NCBI GenBank assembly: GCA_921293015.1
Contig: OV121095.1
Location: 39,715,484-39,779,483 of the forward strand
Length of the DNA stretch: 64,000 bases
Direction: 5' to 3'
DNA from: Phorcus lineatus
Lineage: Eukaryota > Mollusca > Gastropoda > Trochida > Trochidae
Positions 46,770-58,860 of the stretch are shown one piece after another. The position numbers and the translations under genes were made by a program. The notes under the pieces are model-generated. The model saw nothing but the letters and a program-made list of their open reading frames with translations, did no database searches and had not been told where the DNA came from. How positions within the stretch are numbered: position 1 is the stretch's first letter; every line of letters begins with the position of its first letter.

Positions 46770-46916
46770 CGTTTTCGTCATCATAAATTAACAAAGCATC
46801 AACAACGTTGATGGTGGTAGTTCTTTGGTGTGCTATCATATATATGTTGACGATTACAAAATGAACAATACTGCAAGTCGATTCGCTGAACCCTTGTGAA
46901 CAACATATTTGATTGA
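46770..46916 (-). CDS. Possible exon resembling a degenerate phosphatase P-loop region
   Basis: A 147-nt open segment lies between the acceptor AGTTAACAACAG and a good GTATGT donor. It encodes NQICCSQGFSESTCSIVHFV, then IVNIYMIAHQRTTTINVVDA and LLIYDDENG. CC-S-x-G followed by a hydrophobic helix and an (I/V)(N/D)V...A pattern recalls the inactive second (D2) domain of receptor tyrosine phosphatases, where the HCxxGxxR loop is degenerate. The catalytic Arg is absent. The similarity is by eye and short. It could also be an unrelated exon or a chance open frame. Confidence 0.3.
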
Positions 46917-46940
46917 CTGTTGTTAACTTTAAACGCATTG

Positions 46941-47000
46941 CATATTTATAAAGAAAATTATGATTCAAATCACATTTATAAAGAAAATTATGATTCAAAT
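46941..47000. repeat. Perfect-to-near 30-bp tandem duplication
   Basis: CATATTTATAAAGAAAATTA plus TGATTCAAAT occurs twice back to back, differing at one base. It lies just upstream (minus sense) of the 46.8-kb exon candidate. Confidence 0.9.
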
Positions 47001-47432
47001 CACGGCTCCACACAGAAGGACTCTGACCATCATGCTTTATTCACGTACTTTTACTTGACACTGGTCAGTGAAGTTGGCTACTCGAGACCAATGGACTCAT
47101 CTTCTTGGTATTTACCTCAGGTAGAAACTCAACTCTATATAAAATAGATATGTAGATGAATATTAAATAGTGCTGTGAAATGCTAAAACAAAGCTTAACA
47201 ATAATCAACGTGAATTAACAAGGACATGTATTATCAGTATCTGAAATCTAATTCAATTCTTTATTTACATCCATTTACAATGTAACACATTGACAAAATT
47301 ACTTCACAGAAGCTTTGTATGATTATAAATTAATTTTTTGAATTAAAGTTGATATTTACTTATTTTGTTTGCTGGAATTCATCATAGGGAAATCTTTAAA
47401 ACAACAGATTATTAAGTTAGGCCTACTCATGT

Positions 47433-47877
47433 CCATTCTCTCCCAACAGAGGTAACTACGTCATAAATTCTTATATAAACTCTGTACTAATAGATCGTTT
47501 CTCGGAATTATAGAAGCCTAATAGGTTGAAGTCAAAGTTGTGCAATCAGCGACGCCGTTTCAAAAGTTACCATTCAAAACGCCATGGTTATTTCCTTATT
47601 CTTTCGAAAAGCTAACTTTTATGCGAATATGCACTTTTACACTTTGAGTTTTCTTTACAGAACAACTTTACCTTATTTAGCGACTGCATCATTGCATATT
47701 CATGTGTGAAAACAAATATGTTATCCAAGCATGCGGTGCTTTCATTGGCTGAAATATTACAAGTTAGTTTATGTTGAAATATTTTGCCGCGAGGGAATCT
47801 GCTAGAAGCCTGAGTAGAGGCCGTTTTAGAACAAAGGTTGTTTAGGAATTAATGACAGCCACCTATATGGGGAAAGA
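47433..47877. mobile_element. MITE-like family 1, copy B
   Basis: It begins CCATTCTCTCCCAACAGAGG and ends with the inverted AATTAATGACAGCCACCTAT. The body is the reverse complement of 9,660-9,930 (AGTTGTGCAATCAGCGACG, GCGACTGCATCATTGCATAT, AACAAATATGTTAT, TTTCATTGGCTGAAATATTA). Because the ends are inverted repeats, this is simply the element inserted in the other orientation. Confidence 0.65.
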
Positions 47878-49514
47878 CTAACTCATGTATGACATTTTGT
47901 TTTATTTAAATGAGTCCTTGTAATGCTCTATTGACAGCCAATTACATTGGTTTTTCAAGATTACAGGCAACAACATACAAATGAACACTTCCTTGATGGG
48001 ATCAAATACAAGATAGACGAGTGGGCGCCATCTCATTATTTCAATAGGAAATGCAAATAATTAAGTTGATGTTTTTTTTGTAAAATCCTGAAGAGGAATA
48101 ACATATAGAAACATACAAAAGAGGAGAACAAATTTCAGTGATTTGAAATCCCGATATTTTTAATCAAAAATACCTTACTTGCTCACGAGAAATGTTACAT
48201 TTGAAAATCACTGCTGACTTGATTTTATCAAACCTCTTCTTAAAAGGTAAAAGTGTCATTGATCTTTGAAAGATAGTTACACCAGAGGGACTGCTCCAAC
48301 AAATTGGCGTAAAGAATAAAGGGAATGACACATCTGCAGATCCACTCTTATAACAGCCCTGTAAAGGCTTGCGGTGATGAGAATGCTATCGTTGAGTTAT
48401 TTCTCAATTCTATTTTGCTGTAATGGTAGAATGGGGTTATTTGAAAAGATAAATCTCGTCATTGTTATTCAAAGAAATCATGAATTATATCTGTTTAGGA
48501 CAAACTATCCTAGTGTTAACGTTTCTCTCAATTTTATTTATTATGATATATATGAAAAGCTATGGATATGTATTTTGAAAGATCATTTTCTTCGTTGTTA
48601 TTCAAAGGGATCATGTTTATAATTAATACATTAATACATTATCATCTTAATTCTGTTCTAAGAATATTTTTAATAGAGTTCCGTGTGTCATGAAACCTAT
48701 TGATTTTTTTTCCCATTTCAATTATCTTCCTTTTCATATGGAAAAGTAAATTTGGTTAAATAAATGAGAAAGAAAATAAGTGAAGTCGTGTTGTAACTTC
48801 ATTTATTCTTGTGAAAATGACAGGTCTTTGAGTTGGATTGACCAAATCATTATAGGGCAGGTGAACTGCCGACATTTTTAACACCTTTAAGTCATTACTA
48901 CATTGCTTCAAATACAGAATAAGTGATCCTAAATGACTTGCGGTAGGCTTATTCGCAGTTATTGATTCCATTTCAATTTGCTTTAAGATGCAAATAATGT
49001 CTTTACTTTCATATCTAAGGATAAGTACTCACCGTTCACCTGACCGTTTATATTTATTCACTTACAAATTATCTTTCTAAAAAATTAAAATGTATTTCAA
49101 ACTTGGAAAATAAAGATTATACTTACAGAGTAACGGAAAGTGTGACAAAAGATCGCTTCGTCATATCAAAACGTCAATTTAAATCTATTCTACTTTTTGG
49201 TGTGTCGAAATTGGAGTTTGCAATAAGAATAAGAAAGGCTCGTCTAGCCTTCGACTGGATTTATAACCCGTGAAACATGAACTCACAACCTCCAATTAAT
49301 TCAAACTTATAAGTTATGTTTACAAACAATAAGTTGTTCGAACTTGTTTCGTTGAGACTTTGGCTGTTGATAAAATATATCTGTACATTTGTACATCGGA
49401 ACTCAAAACGTGTACGTGCAGGTTTCGAGTACAGTGCAATGTATGCTTAGAAACATGACGCCATGTGATTGTTTACGATACCTCGTGTAGACAGGGAGTC
49501 ACAGGAGAAAATAG
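47878..49514. other. Non-coding stretch, nothing firm
   Basis: Minus-strand frame 48,756-48,971 contains a varied peptide (MSAVHLPYNDLVNPTQRP) but lacks splice signals I trust. Other frames are low-complexity. Confidence 0.3.
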
Positions 49515-49690
49515 AGTAGTTTAATGAGGTTTCATGAGAAGGAAATGCCGAATTTCAGCTACAGTATACGAGAGGAAACTGGCAGTTTCGTATAATTTCA
49601 TGCAGAGTATACGCCTAGTTTCCAAACGAAGGATACTCTTGGAAATTATATTAAACTATATGAAACTAGAGGAAATTATTGAAAATTCTT
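49515..49690. repeat. Cluster of short palindromic words (cluster 1)
   Basis: The words TTTAATGAGGTTTCATG, AAGGAAATGCC, GAGGAAACT, CAGTTTCGTATAATTTCATG, GTATAC (twice) and AACTAGAGGAAATT are packed in both orientations within ~170 bp. The same vocabulary makes up 58,683-58,860. A 75-codon frame across it is not considered coding. Confidence 0.5.
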
Positions 49691-50079
49691 ACAAACATTA
49701 TTTACTTCAACAAAACAATATGCAAAAGGTATTATTGATTTACAACTTGAAAGATAGGTAGTTTGACGTTAATATCATGAGTTTGAATGGCATTGTCAAA
49801 CATTTTCGTCACAATTACTAGTGGTAGTGTGACAAAAGAACAAAATTCAAAGGTTAAATGTAGAACAACAGAAGTCTTAACTTATTCAAACTTGTGGCAG
49901 GAAAGGAGGAACTTTTTGGAAAATTTTAGATAACGTAGTGAATCTGACTACACACTGACTCATAAAGCATTGTAGATTAAACGAAATATGATTATTGACT
50001 TGACAATTTTCTCGATAACTTAAAATGTTAATTACAAATGAAAATGTGTATATAAAATACATTTCAAGTTATATATATT

Positions 50080-50230
50080 TGGATTTATTATACAATTAGA
50101 TCTTCAAAAAACGTCTTATCAAATGTTTTTATCAACTGTAGTTAAATCACTGACATGAGCGTCAAAATTAGTATTTAGATATCTATTTGACATGACTTGC
50201 AAAACCTGTTACATCAGTCAGTCCAATAGT
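50080..50230. repeat. Partial copy of local repeat R4
   Basis: ACATGAGCGTCAAAATT followed by TATTTGACATGACTTGCAAAACCTG resembles 26,685-26,745. The remainder of R4 is not recognisable. Confidence 0.35.
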
Positions 50231-51019
50231 TTACGTACTATAGTATACATATTGGATACAAAACCATGTGTTGATTCCGCTTAACATAACAATATGATGA
50301 TTGAAACGTTGCAACTTGTTTATGTATGATCATTGAATATTCAACTATTACAGTCACAACATGTTTACAAAAGGAATATGTATAAAATAAACAAATAATA
50401 ATAATAAATTGAAACTAATATGCACTAATAACATGTAATATAATATTCTTTCTTGATACTAATCAAATATGACTTATCATTACCTGAATTTTCCTTTGGG
50501 AATAATCTTTCAAAGTAGCCTTTCTTACACACATTATATCTGACAATATACAAACTACATGCAAATTTATTAAAGACATTCGTTGAATATCACTTTAATT
50601 CAATACCAGTTTTTATATTTTGCACCTAGTGATTCTCTTACTTTTTTACCAGCAATTACAGTGGGAGCAATGATGTGTATTTGTGGTCGTAATGTATATC
50701 AGGGTGTGTATTATGATGACACGACTACCCTGCTATTTATATGCAAGGGTCTTCTTTTGATGCAGATACGCATTCTGAAGGACATGGCACAATATTATCT
50801 TGTTGCTAGAACTCTAAGGAGGCATATTGATATATTAACTTTGTTCAAATAACACTGAGTATTCACAGAATGTTTTGTTTTGTAAATTATCTAGTCAGAA
50901 AAAATGTTGCCTACTGATGCTGCCAGTATGCAAGGGGCAGTTGTAGGGGTAAGTCACGGTCAATTAATTTACAAATATGAAAAGGAAGGCGAATGGAGGA
51001 GGTCAAGCATTTGAATGAC
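50231..51019. other. Non-coding stretch, nothing recognised
   Basis: An 89-codon plus-strand frame at 50,583-50,852 has no family signature or splice signals. Confidence 0.35.
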
Positions 51020-51076
51020 ATTTAGCACGTATTGTTCAAAGCATGTTAAACCCCAACTCACTCACTCACTCAAAAC
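51020..51076. repeat. SINE 3' end with (ACTC)n tail
   Basis: ATGTTAAACCCCAACTCACT continues as a run of CACT repeats to 51,072. A tail of this form at the end of a short repeat is typical of gastropod SINEs I have seen; the body upstream is too degraded to delimit. Confidence 0.45.
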
Positions 51077-52550
51077 AAGCCGAGTTAAAACTACCAAGTG
51101 CCAATATGTGTAACTGTATCTGAATATTACTTCCTCAGATTCATTACTACAGTCGTTTGGTGGATGAAAAGAGTGAGTGGGTTGGGTATAACGTGTTTTG
51201 AACAATATTTCAATTATCAAAAGACGTGGATGACAAGCATCCATCCAAAAGAGAGTGGACAGATCAGGGATATCGGAAAGAGGGAAATAGAGGCATAGTG
51301 AGAGAGAGATATACAGTAGGTTTTCCCCGCCAGGCCTTAACCAAGAGCATGTTAGCTTCGGCTAGCTAGACAGAGAGACAGAAATAGTGTATTTAAGTGT
51401 CACAAGTTAATCAAGCGCATTGCTAAAACATTATATAATATATGGTAAGCCTGTTAACAACCAGTCAAATTTTGGCTTATGACACACTGTTAGAAAAGAT
51501 ATATACAGTATGCAAGTTATAGATAAATAGATAATAAAAATCTGAATACATGCGATGATTTAAAATACGAGGTGATAAAAAGATAAGATGTAAAGGAGAT
51601 TTTAAGTAAAAGACTGAAGCCTTAGTTTAGTTTTAACAGTTAAAGCTATAAGTTTTAATTTTGCATAGCATAGCATAACTCACGGTGTCTGACGCACGCA
51701 AACCACCACACTATGAGGTTGAGTCAAATGGTCGCGTAATGATTAATAATAATGTAAAAATACACAAAAGAACTGAAAATAAACAAACAAACATAATAAT
51801 AATATAATAAGACCAAACAAATTTTACAGTATATTTTGCAACCTCGAGATACATGTACCTATCACAAACGTATTTTTAGTCATTAGTGTGTTAAGACACA
51901 GTATATCCTTTGTTTTATATAGAGTTTAATATATGGTTCCTTTTAACATGTTTTACACTTAATCGTATGTAGCCCATGATTATTTTTTGTTTGTTTTAGT
52001 CTCTCATAACCCTCAATGGGTGGCTCTTAATCTATGTTTGTTTACCTGTATTAATGTTTTTAATGCAAAGAGGTGAGACTTTAATAAAATATTTGTCTGT
52101 CTGTCTCTACTCCCGTTAACTATGTACATATACTTATTTTCTGTTCCAGAGATATCAGATTCAGTACATTAGCGTATCATCCGAAAGTGTCTTGCAATTT
52201 TCCTTACAACCTTTCCTTCGACTATTTGTTGTGATTCAAAGTTACAAAATACTCATTCTTCGCTAGCCAATTGTTCTTGAAAAGGAATCTCTCAAATGCA
52301 AAGTGCAGACTGGTCAAGAAAATGCGTATCAAAAGTTAAGTACTGTATCAGATAACATTACATTAAGATGAATATTAAAAAAATTTTGTTGTTTACAGTC
52401 ATCCATATTACTCCAGCATTAAAAACAAATATACCTTATCCTTATTTACACTGTTTTAAAATAAAATAAAAATATTTCAATAATTTTGTTTACAAATATC
52501 CTTTTCTGCTTTGGGCGAATAGAATAGCCAATACAATACACATTTTGTTA
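51077..52550. other. Non-coding stretch, AT-rich with short simple repeats
   Basis: Includes GAGAGAGAGAT at 51,301 and a TCTGTCTGTCTC run near 52,098. The sequence AACCCTCAATGGGTGGCTCT followed by AATAAAATATTTG at 52,082 may be a LINE-like 3' end, but no coding match precedes it. Confidence 0.3.
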
Positions 52551-53645
52551 ATCTGTTTAGCCGACAATGAAGGATGCCTCTTTGATCTCAAATTGGTAAT
52601 TAACTGGACGCAATTAGTGTGGATGGTGGAGCAGGAGGGGGGGAGGAGGAGGGTGACACTCACTAGGCAGAAGCGTCTGACGGGATGCTTTTATTGTTAC
52701 TCAGCGGTCTGTGAGACACAGAAATTATTCCCGCTATGCCCATGTCTATTTTCCCTGTACTACTGGATTATAACATGTGACCCTTATTGGTTTAATCAAG
52801 AATGCGATTTTCATTGTGAACTCACATGATATATAATATAGATATACCCAATGAAACGAGTTTATAATTTAACAAGATTAGTACGTTTAGGAATTCGTTA
52901 TTTTATTAACAACATTCATTTCGGAGGTCAATTTATTATATATAGAACCACCAGAACATCATACTTGAACCAAAACAGTTAAATTGAAATGTCCAAAAAC
53001 ATATTTATTTGTTATTTGTTAACCTCAATCGACTCAATGACGCTTCACCAGAACACAGTGTTTAGAACAATATATTCATAGATGATGGGTTTGTAAAAGT
53101 AACAAATTGTTTACTAACGTATATCAATTCTTTTTAAAATTTAGTGAAATAGGGATTTTTCCTGGGTCACCTTTGGATAATTAAATAATATCAAATGTAT
53201 AAAAACTATGAAAAAACTGAAACTTCCACGATGTGCTAACAGTAAACTAAGTAAATGTTTGGATCATTCAACGACAGATTTCATAACATTTTCAAAGACA
53301 TTTTATATTTCTCATAATAAGTCATCATTCCTTTTTCCATGTTTATTGGTGACTGTCAGGCATTCGACATACAGGTTTCATCACATGTGAAAGGGTCTTA
53401 CATATATAATCTAATAATACAGCTTACCTTGTCGTTGAGGTCTTACTGAGAAGCTACCCAGGTCTCTGTTTGAACTGTGAGAAAGCAGTTGCACATTTAT
53501 GCTGCATGGTAATTAACCGTTCGTTTACTAGTCTAGCCGACAATCAAGGGTGTCTCTCTGATCTCAACTTGACAATAAACTTGTTGGGCAGGATGCAGGT
53601 GTGTGAGGGGGAGTCACCAATAGAAGTAACAGGCGCTAAGCAGAC
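52551..53645 (+). repeat. Pair of ~100-bp related segments 0.98 kb apart
   Basis: At 52,556-52,610 and 53,533-53,590 the sequences TAGCCGACAATGAAGGATGC and TAGCCGACAATCAAGGGTGT are followed by related DNA encoding ADN.GCL.DL.L.IN in both, with GTGTG/GTGGA-rich DNA after. Both are preceded by an acceptor-like T-rich run ending in TAG. They may be duplicated exons or copies of a short transposon. I cannot decide. Confidence 0.4.
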
Positions 53646-55779
53646 GTGCCTAACACAAAAATTTAACGAATTAAAATCAGAAGTTAAATACACCAAAGAG
53701 CATATTTTCACCACCACTGTATGCTAATAATTTCATTAAAAATTAAGAATCTAGTAAGAATGAAAGTATTAATTAGTCTTTATATTTTACCACCTTAAGA
53801 AACTGATGTTACCAATTCACTCTAAGAATCATGAATGAATAATCGTGAATATTGAAAAGGTAGCTTATATCAAAGAATGCGTTCATTAAAAAATTAATGA
53901 ATCGGGTCATAAAATACATTGTTTCGTCCATACAATTCAAACATAAGAAACGAAGTTTACATTTATTAAGAATGTGCAATTGTCTCTTGTATCGAACTTA
54001 CATCAGATTAAAACTTTGATAAAACTTCAATCGATACATATTTTCGTAATACATTTGCACACAAATAATTCACTTCGTTGAATACATAGGATTTTTGTTC
54101 TTCCTATCTGAGTATAGTTATTTCATTGATATATGTATTGGATACATAACTGGAAAGGTATTAATATAACACTTCTATACCAATCTACCGTCAGTTTGTT
54201 GAATAGAAATAAGTTTGCATCAAATCATATCAAAGATTATTCTAAGGCAACAATATTAGCTTGCTTGCATGAGTTGAGAGTTTAAAAATATCAGGCAGTA
54301 TATATTTTCTTTTAGTAATAAAAATGATAAAGTCAATCGGAAAGCGACAGTTCTTACAGACAACAAGTCCCACCTTCATTCAGACATTGAGACGCCAAGG
54401 TAATTAGTTTACGACAGTTGTCTTTTTCGGTGCTGTATGGTCACCTATTCAAAGGACATATGCCAATTAGTGTCAGCGACCAATCTGTATGCATCTCAAC
54501 CTGTTTATTGTCAGAGCCTATCACCGCTGCCGATTTATATAATCGGCGCCATTCATTTTGCTTTACCAAGGGATCGGAAATAATCGGTGAAATTTTGATT
54601 ATTCATCTATACATCCCTTTGGTTATTTAACTCCTTTTCTAAATTAACTTTCCCCTTTGACTTAAAGATTTACATAACAACGTCAGCAATATTACCTCAT
54701 TGTGTAGGCAGTTAATAAATGTCACAGAGTATTCGATTTGGTTAAACATATATTGTTTCATAAAATGAACAGAAAACAACATCTTTGTAATCAAATGCAA
54801 GTGATATCAAAATTATCATTAACTTGTTGGGTTTACCTAATGACTGGCTGATGCTTAAAGTTAATTGTATGAGTTGTGCTTTGGAAAGATGCAAGTAATA
54901 ATTTGGTTATAAATTTAATTAACTGGTGTAAAAAGTTGTTTTATTCTTTGTAAATAGTAACTGCAAATTGAATAATCTATTGAACATTACAACATATTCT
55001 GCGAAAAACAATAAATAAATTATGAAGAATAAATTCCACTATGTTATCCACAGTGTGTTCCTTTTGTCTAAAGGAGTGGGTAATATGGAAACGACGAGGT
55101 ATACAGTATATATGTCATTTAAAGGTAAAATTTAGATGCCAATAAGAAAAAAATAATATGTGTGATCGACAGAGAAGCATATAATCCAAATCTTTATAGC
55201 AACAACCTGAGAAAGATGTTTGTGAAACTGTCCCGATATTCAACATTTCCTGTTGTTTGACGATTAAGATTTGAGGATTAAGGTTAACGAGCCCACTCAT
55301 GATAATAGTTATGAAAACAATTAAACGTATTCAAATCCTTTACTCACTTTGTCTATCATCGTGACCACTTGCTGTTTTGATGCGTACGGTATACCAAGTT
55401 CACTAGTTTTGCTCCAAGAAAAAATACAAAGATGAATTCTGTCTTCAACGCCTCAGATAGGTCAGGTGAGAGTTATCATATAACACTCTTCAATGCTTCT
55501 TTCGGCCTCTATTTGTTTATGCCATGTTTCAAAATTGACTCTGAAAAAAATGTCATGTGATATGCTTTTTTTTTCAAAATAAAGACATATTTCTGACAAC
55601 CTATTACCATGGTATCGTATAACATCTATCTATATTTTGGATAATGATAAGTAAGGGATTTTACTTTTGATAAGTATTTTATCAATATGTAAATAATTTT
55701 TATATATATTTTGTAAATACACCATGGCATGTTCTTTATCTTGCTGGCGTTTGTATAGATAAGTATATATATTCATTGT
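53646..55779. other. Non-coding stretch, nothing recognised
   Basis: AT-rich with no firm exon, repeat or RNA gene. Confidence 0.35.
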
Positions 55780-55890
55780 ACAATCACCATGACATGATCT
55801 ATATTTTGTATTTTGGAGCGGTATTAACATAAGCTTCTAGCTTGTTTACCAATCCAATTCTTTTCTGAAATAAATATGTTTAAACTACAT
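55780..55890 (+). mobile_element. LINE family B 3' UTR end (truncated copy)
   Basis: GCTTGTTTACCAATCCAATT, TTTTCTGAAATAAATATGTT and TAAACTACATG match the 3' end at 57,195-57,241. No coding part is left upstream. Confidence 0.6.
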
Positions 55891-56809
55891 GTAAATAATT
55901 GAAATTATCATAATTCATGTTATAAACAATTACATTTGAATCACATCCCTAACTTTCTTATTATGCATTGTTATTGTGAATAGGAAAATGTTTTGCTAAT
56001 TAAGATTTTCATTAGGTAACAAACTTTGACAGATGATTATAGAAGCGGTAGTTATTATCTATGAAATGCTATTATGGATTCATTGTCGCTATACATATCA
56101 ATTTCTTATAGGTAGTGAGTTCAATGCTAGCCGTGAAGGACACATTTCAAGCACAAGTTAAGAAGCGTCCGTAGTAAGAAATCTTGATTTTGAGTATAGA
56201 GTGGTAATGACGTATTTCCCCTACACTTTTGATAGATTTGAGTCTAAACACAGAGCACAATTATCTTTACAATTCTACATTAATCCCTTCTTACTGACTG
56301 TTATGAAAAAGTACCAACCTTTGCTTTAAATACACTGTCTGTGATATCTTATGTAGATTCCAGATAGATATCAATTTTCTAGCAAAAGTAGTAACTGATT
56401 GATCTTTGAAATTTACAATGAAAGCAACATTTGTCATTACAGTCAAAACCCTTCGATGTTTCACAGAAGGTAACTTATGTTGTTTTAATGGATTAAAACG
56501 TTCGGTTATAATATAGGAATGAATATATATGAATTTTCGCTCACCCTGACTGAAGGCAATGACTACTCACTGATTGACTTTTCGATTTTAACTCACCAAT
56601 CACCGCTATTGTTCGCAAGATGCAGTTGGCCAGTATAATCCCCTGTTCTGTTAGTTAAAACATCACAAATGTTGCTTTCCCGGTAATGAACCAAATCTCT
56701 TTAGGAATTTGTACAAGATTCTCAAAAAGTGAATTATAATTAGGTATACATTTTCAATATAACTGTCACCTTGTTTCTTTGCCTCATTACTTGATTACAC
56801 TGTAAATTA

Positions 56810-57241
56810 AGACTTGGCTGCAGCAATCTAAACGCACATAAATTTGATCGTTTTTTACAAAATATGTCAACTTGCACTTGCGGTCATCATTATGAAGATG
56901 TCATTCATTATTTATTTATCTGTCCAAATTACACGAAAATTCGGTCAAAGTGTTTCTTCTACGTCAATGGTTATGATGTTCAAACCATATTATTTGGCAA
57001 CTACTCTTTATCTGATGATATCAACCTAAACATTTTAGAATCTGTTCATGACTATTTTACCCTTACAAACCGCTTTTCTAGTTAAATATTTTACTGCTTT
57101 TGTTTAATTGTGTTTTGTCTATGATGATGATGAATGAACTTTATGCTGTATATATATTTTTTGTATGGGAGAGGTATTCAGATAGGCTGTATAGCCTGTT
57201 TACCAATCCCTTTCTTTTGAAATAAATATTGTTTAAACTTG
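56810..57241 (+). mobile_element. LINE family B 3' end: RT C-terminus plus 3' UTR
   Basis: The frame ending at 57,085 reads SNLNAHKFDRFLQN, then STCTCGHHYEDVIHYLFICP and NYTKIR. This is the C-x-C-x8-H-x4-C knuckle with CPNY..iR that closes the ORF2-type protein of a LINE family distinct from family A. The RT core is missing (5'-truncated). The ~155-bp 3' UTR ends CTGTTTACCAATCCCTTTCT followed by an AATAAATATTGTTTAAACTT end. Knuckle residues are intact, so this copy is younger-looking than the one at 22.3 kb. Confidence 0.75.
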
Positions 57242-57839
57242 ATTATTTTTAGAGTGATTATTGCTTGTATTTATTATGCGTTAACGATAAACTGTTTACA
57301 TCTAAACTTTGTTCGTTGTTGTTGGGTTGGGGTTTAAGCGTCTACTTGTTTTAAACAAGCTTTACCAATTATTTGTTTAGGTTCCTGCAAACCGGAAAAC
57401 ACCAGTCATGCCTACAAAAATGAAGACATTCACATGCACAGTCCCTATTAAATCAACGCCAAAACCCCTTTCTTCCCCTGATAGGTGATTCAAAAGAATA
57501 TCAATGATAGCAATGACACACACAAATGATCATGGATCATAGGTAAACTGTAATAGTCTATACAAAATTAAACTGCAAACAAATGTTGTTGAAAAAAATT
57601 ATACATCTATGAACTGTAAATATTAATTTTATTTTCACTACATATATTCTATACAGAAATATAGCATTGTATTCACAGAGACAGTATTTGTCTTGTTAGT
57701 GTCTGTTTCCATTCAGACAAGTAACTCAGACCAATTACGTGCCAGACGGTGACCACTCGTTAGATAGATGTCAAAGACGCTGTATAAACACATACAGGTG
57801 CAGAGAGGTGCCCTCCTCTAAATCTCTATGTCATTAGGG

Positions 57840-57900
57840 TGGCGCGTCACGTGACTGCTTTATAAAAACAAAAAGTAACTCAACATTAACAAGTTGTCCA
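57840..57900 (+). promoter_or_regulatory. Candidate TATA promoter with an E-box palindrome
   Basis: The 10-bp palindrome GTCACGTGAC (57,846-57,855), an E-box of the TCACGTGA class, lies 5 bp upstream of TATAAAAAC (57,861). A CCAAT motif follows at 57,898. GC is locally high. The nearest coding signal is an ATG at 58,106 followed by a perfect splice donor. The E-box/TATA spacing is unusual but clear. No transcript evidence is available. Confidence 0.35.
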
Positions 57901-58105
57901 ATGAGATCTCAGGGGCTAAATAACAACCAATGAACCCTAGTAAGCATTAGACAGTCATAAAGTTTGTTCATGACTTCTCTAAAGTGAAAAAAACTTTGGT
58001 CGTGGTAGGTTAAACTTGCTGCCGTCAACGTGTGCTATCAAAGATCAGTCATAATAGTTGAATATATGTTCTTACCTATAACAAGATTTGGATATTTGTG
58101 TTTGT

Positions 58106-58127
58106 ATGGATACATTCTCTGAAAAAG
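58106..58127 (+). CDS. Possible first coding exon (seven codons) before a GTAAGT donor
   Basis: ATG GAT ACA TTC TCT GAA AAA G is followed immediately by the consensus donor GTAAGT at 58,128, leaving phase 1. It would lie ~215 nt downstream of a start site positioned by the TATA at 57,861. I could not identify a second exon further along, so the gene, if it exists, continues beyond what I can read or has a long first intron. It is a short-exon guess based only on promoter and donor signals. Confidence 0.2.
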
Positions 58128-58682
58128 GTAAGTTTCATATGTTTGTGTTGCAGCTGAACTATCAGTATACCTGCCCTGATAGTATAAATTATGTATATGC
58201 GGTTTATTTGCATTTCATTTGTAGAACATCTTTTGAATGTAGTCTTCAGTCACAGCCATGAACATTTACTAAGCTTTGTCACCGGGCTACACAATGTCTC
58301 CAATAACGATCACATCAATGAATTGAACTAAAAACTAAAATCATATAGATTATGCCTATGAATGAAAGGTACCATTTATCTCTTTAATATACCAGTACAA
58401 ACCTTTTAATTTTTATAAATGTCCATTTCACTTAGTATAGTATATGGTTTGAATATAAAATTCAATTAATGCTTCTTATCACTATCTATGTAATTTAGTA
58501 AAAATAATTATATATAAATATTTATTCAGAGTGTTTTAGTATCTTTTTTTTATTTGTACAACAAAGTTACACAAAAATTCTTTAACAGGACATAACTTAT
58601 TATTTCATTTTATCTCTACTAAACATTTCAACACATAATTGCAAACAAATTTCAACTTTCAATTTCAAATACAAACACAAAA

Positions 58683-58860
58683 ATTTCCTGCAGTTTCCTC
58701 TAGTTTAATGAAGTTTCATGGCATTTCCTTCGCTGAGGAAATTCCCTGGTTAATGCTGATGAAATGTCATTAAACGCCTAGGGTTTCCTCCAGAGGAAAT
58801 TGCATTAAACTCTTAGGGTTTAATGCCGTATAATGCATGAGGAAACCCCACCTTTTCTTG
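58683..58860. repeat. Cluster of short palindromic words (cluster 2)
   Basis: GCAGTTTCCTCTAG, TTTAATGAAGTTTCATGGCA, TTTCCTTCGCTGAGGAAATT, CATTAAACGCCTAGGGTTTC, CTCCAGAGGAAATTGCATTA and GGGTTTAATGCC succeed one another. Stem-forming pairs such as TTTCCT and AGGAAA, or CATTAAAC and GTTTAATG, recur. Confidence 0.55.

Noticed and set aside
46750-47013. 87-residue minus-strand frame taken as a whole
   Set aside because: Its first part is a 30-bp tandem duplication; only the segment between acceptor and donor (46,770-46,916) is kept as a candidate exon.
48756-48971. 71-residue minus-strand frame with varied composition
   Set aside because: No credible acceptor or donor and no family pattern; too weak to list as an exon.
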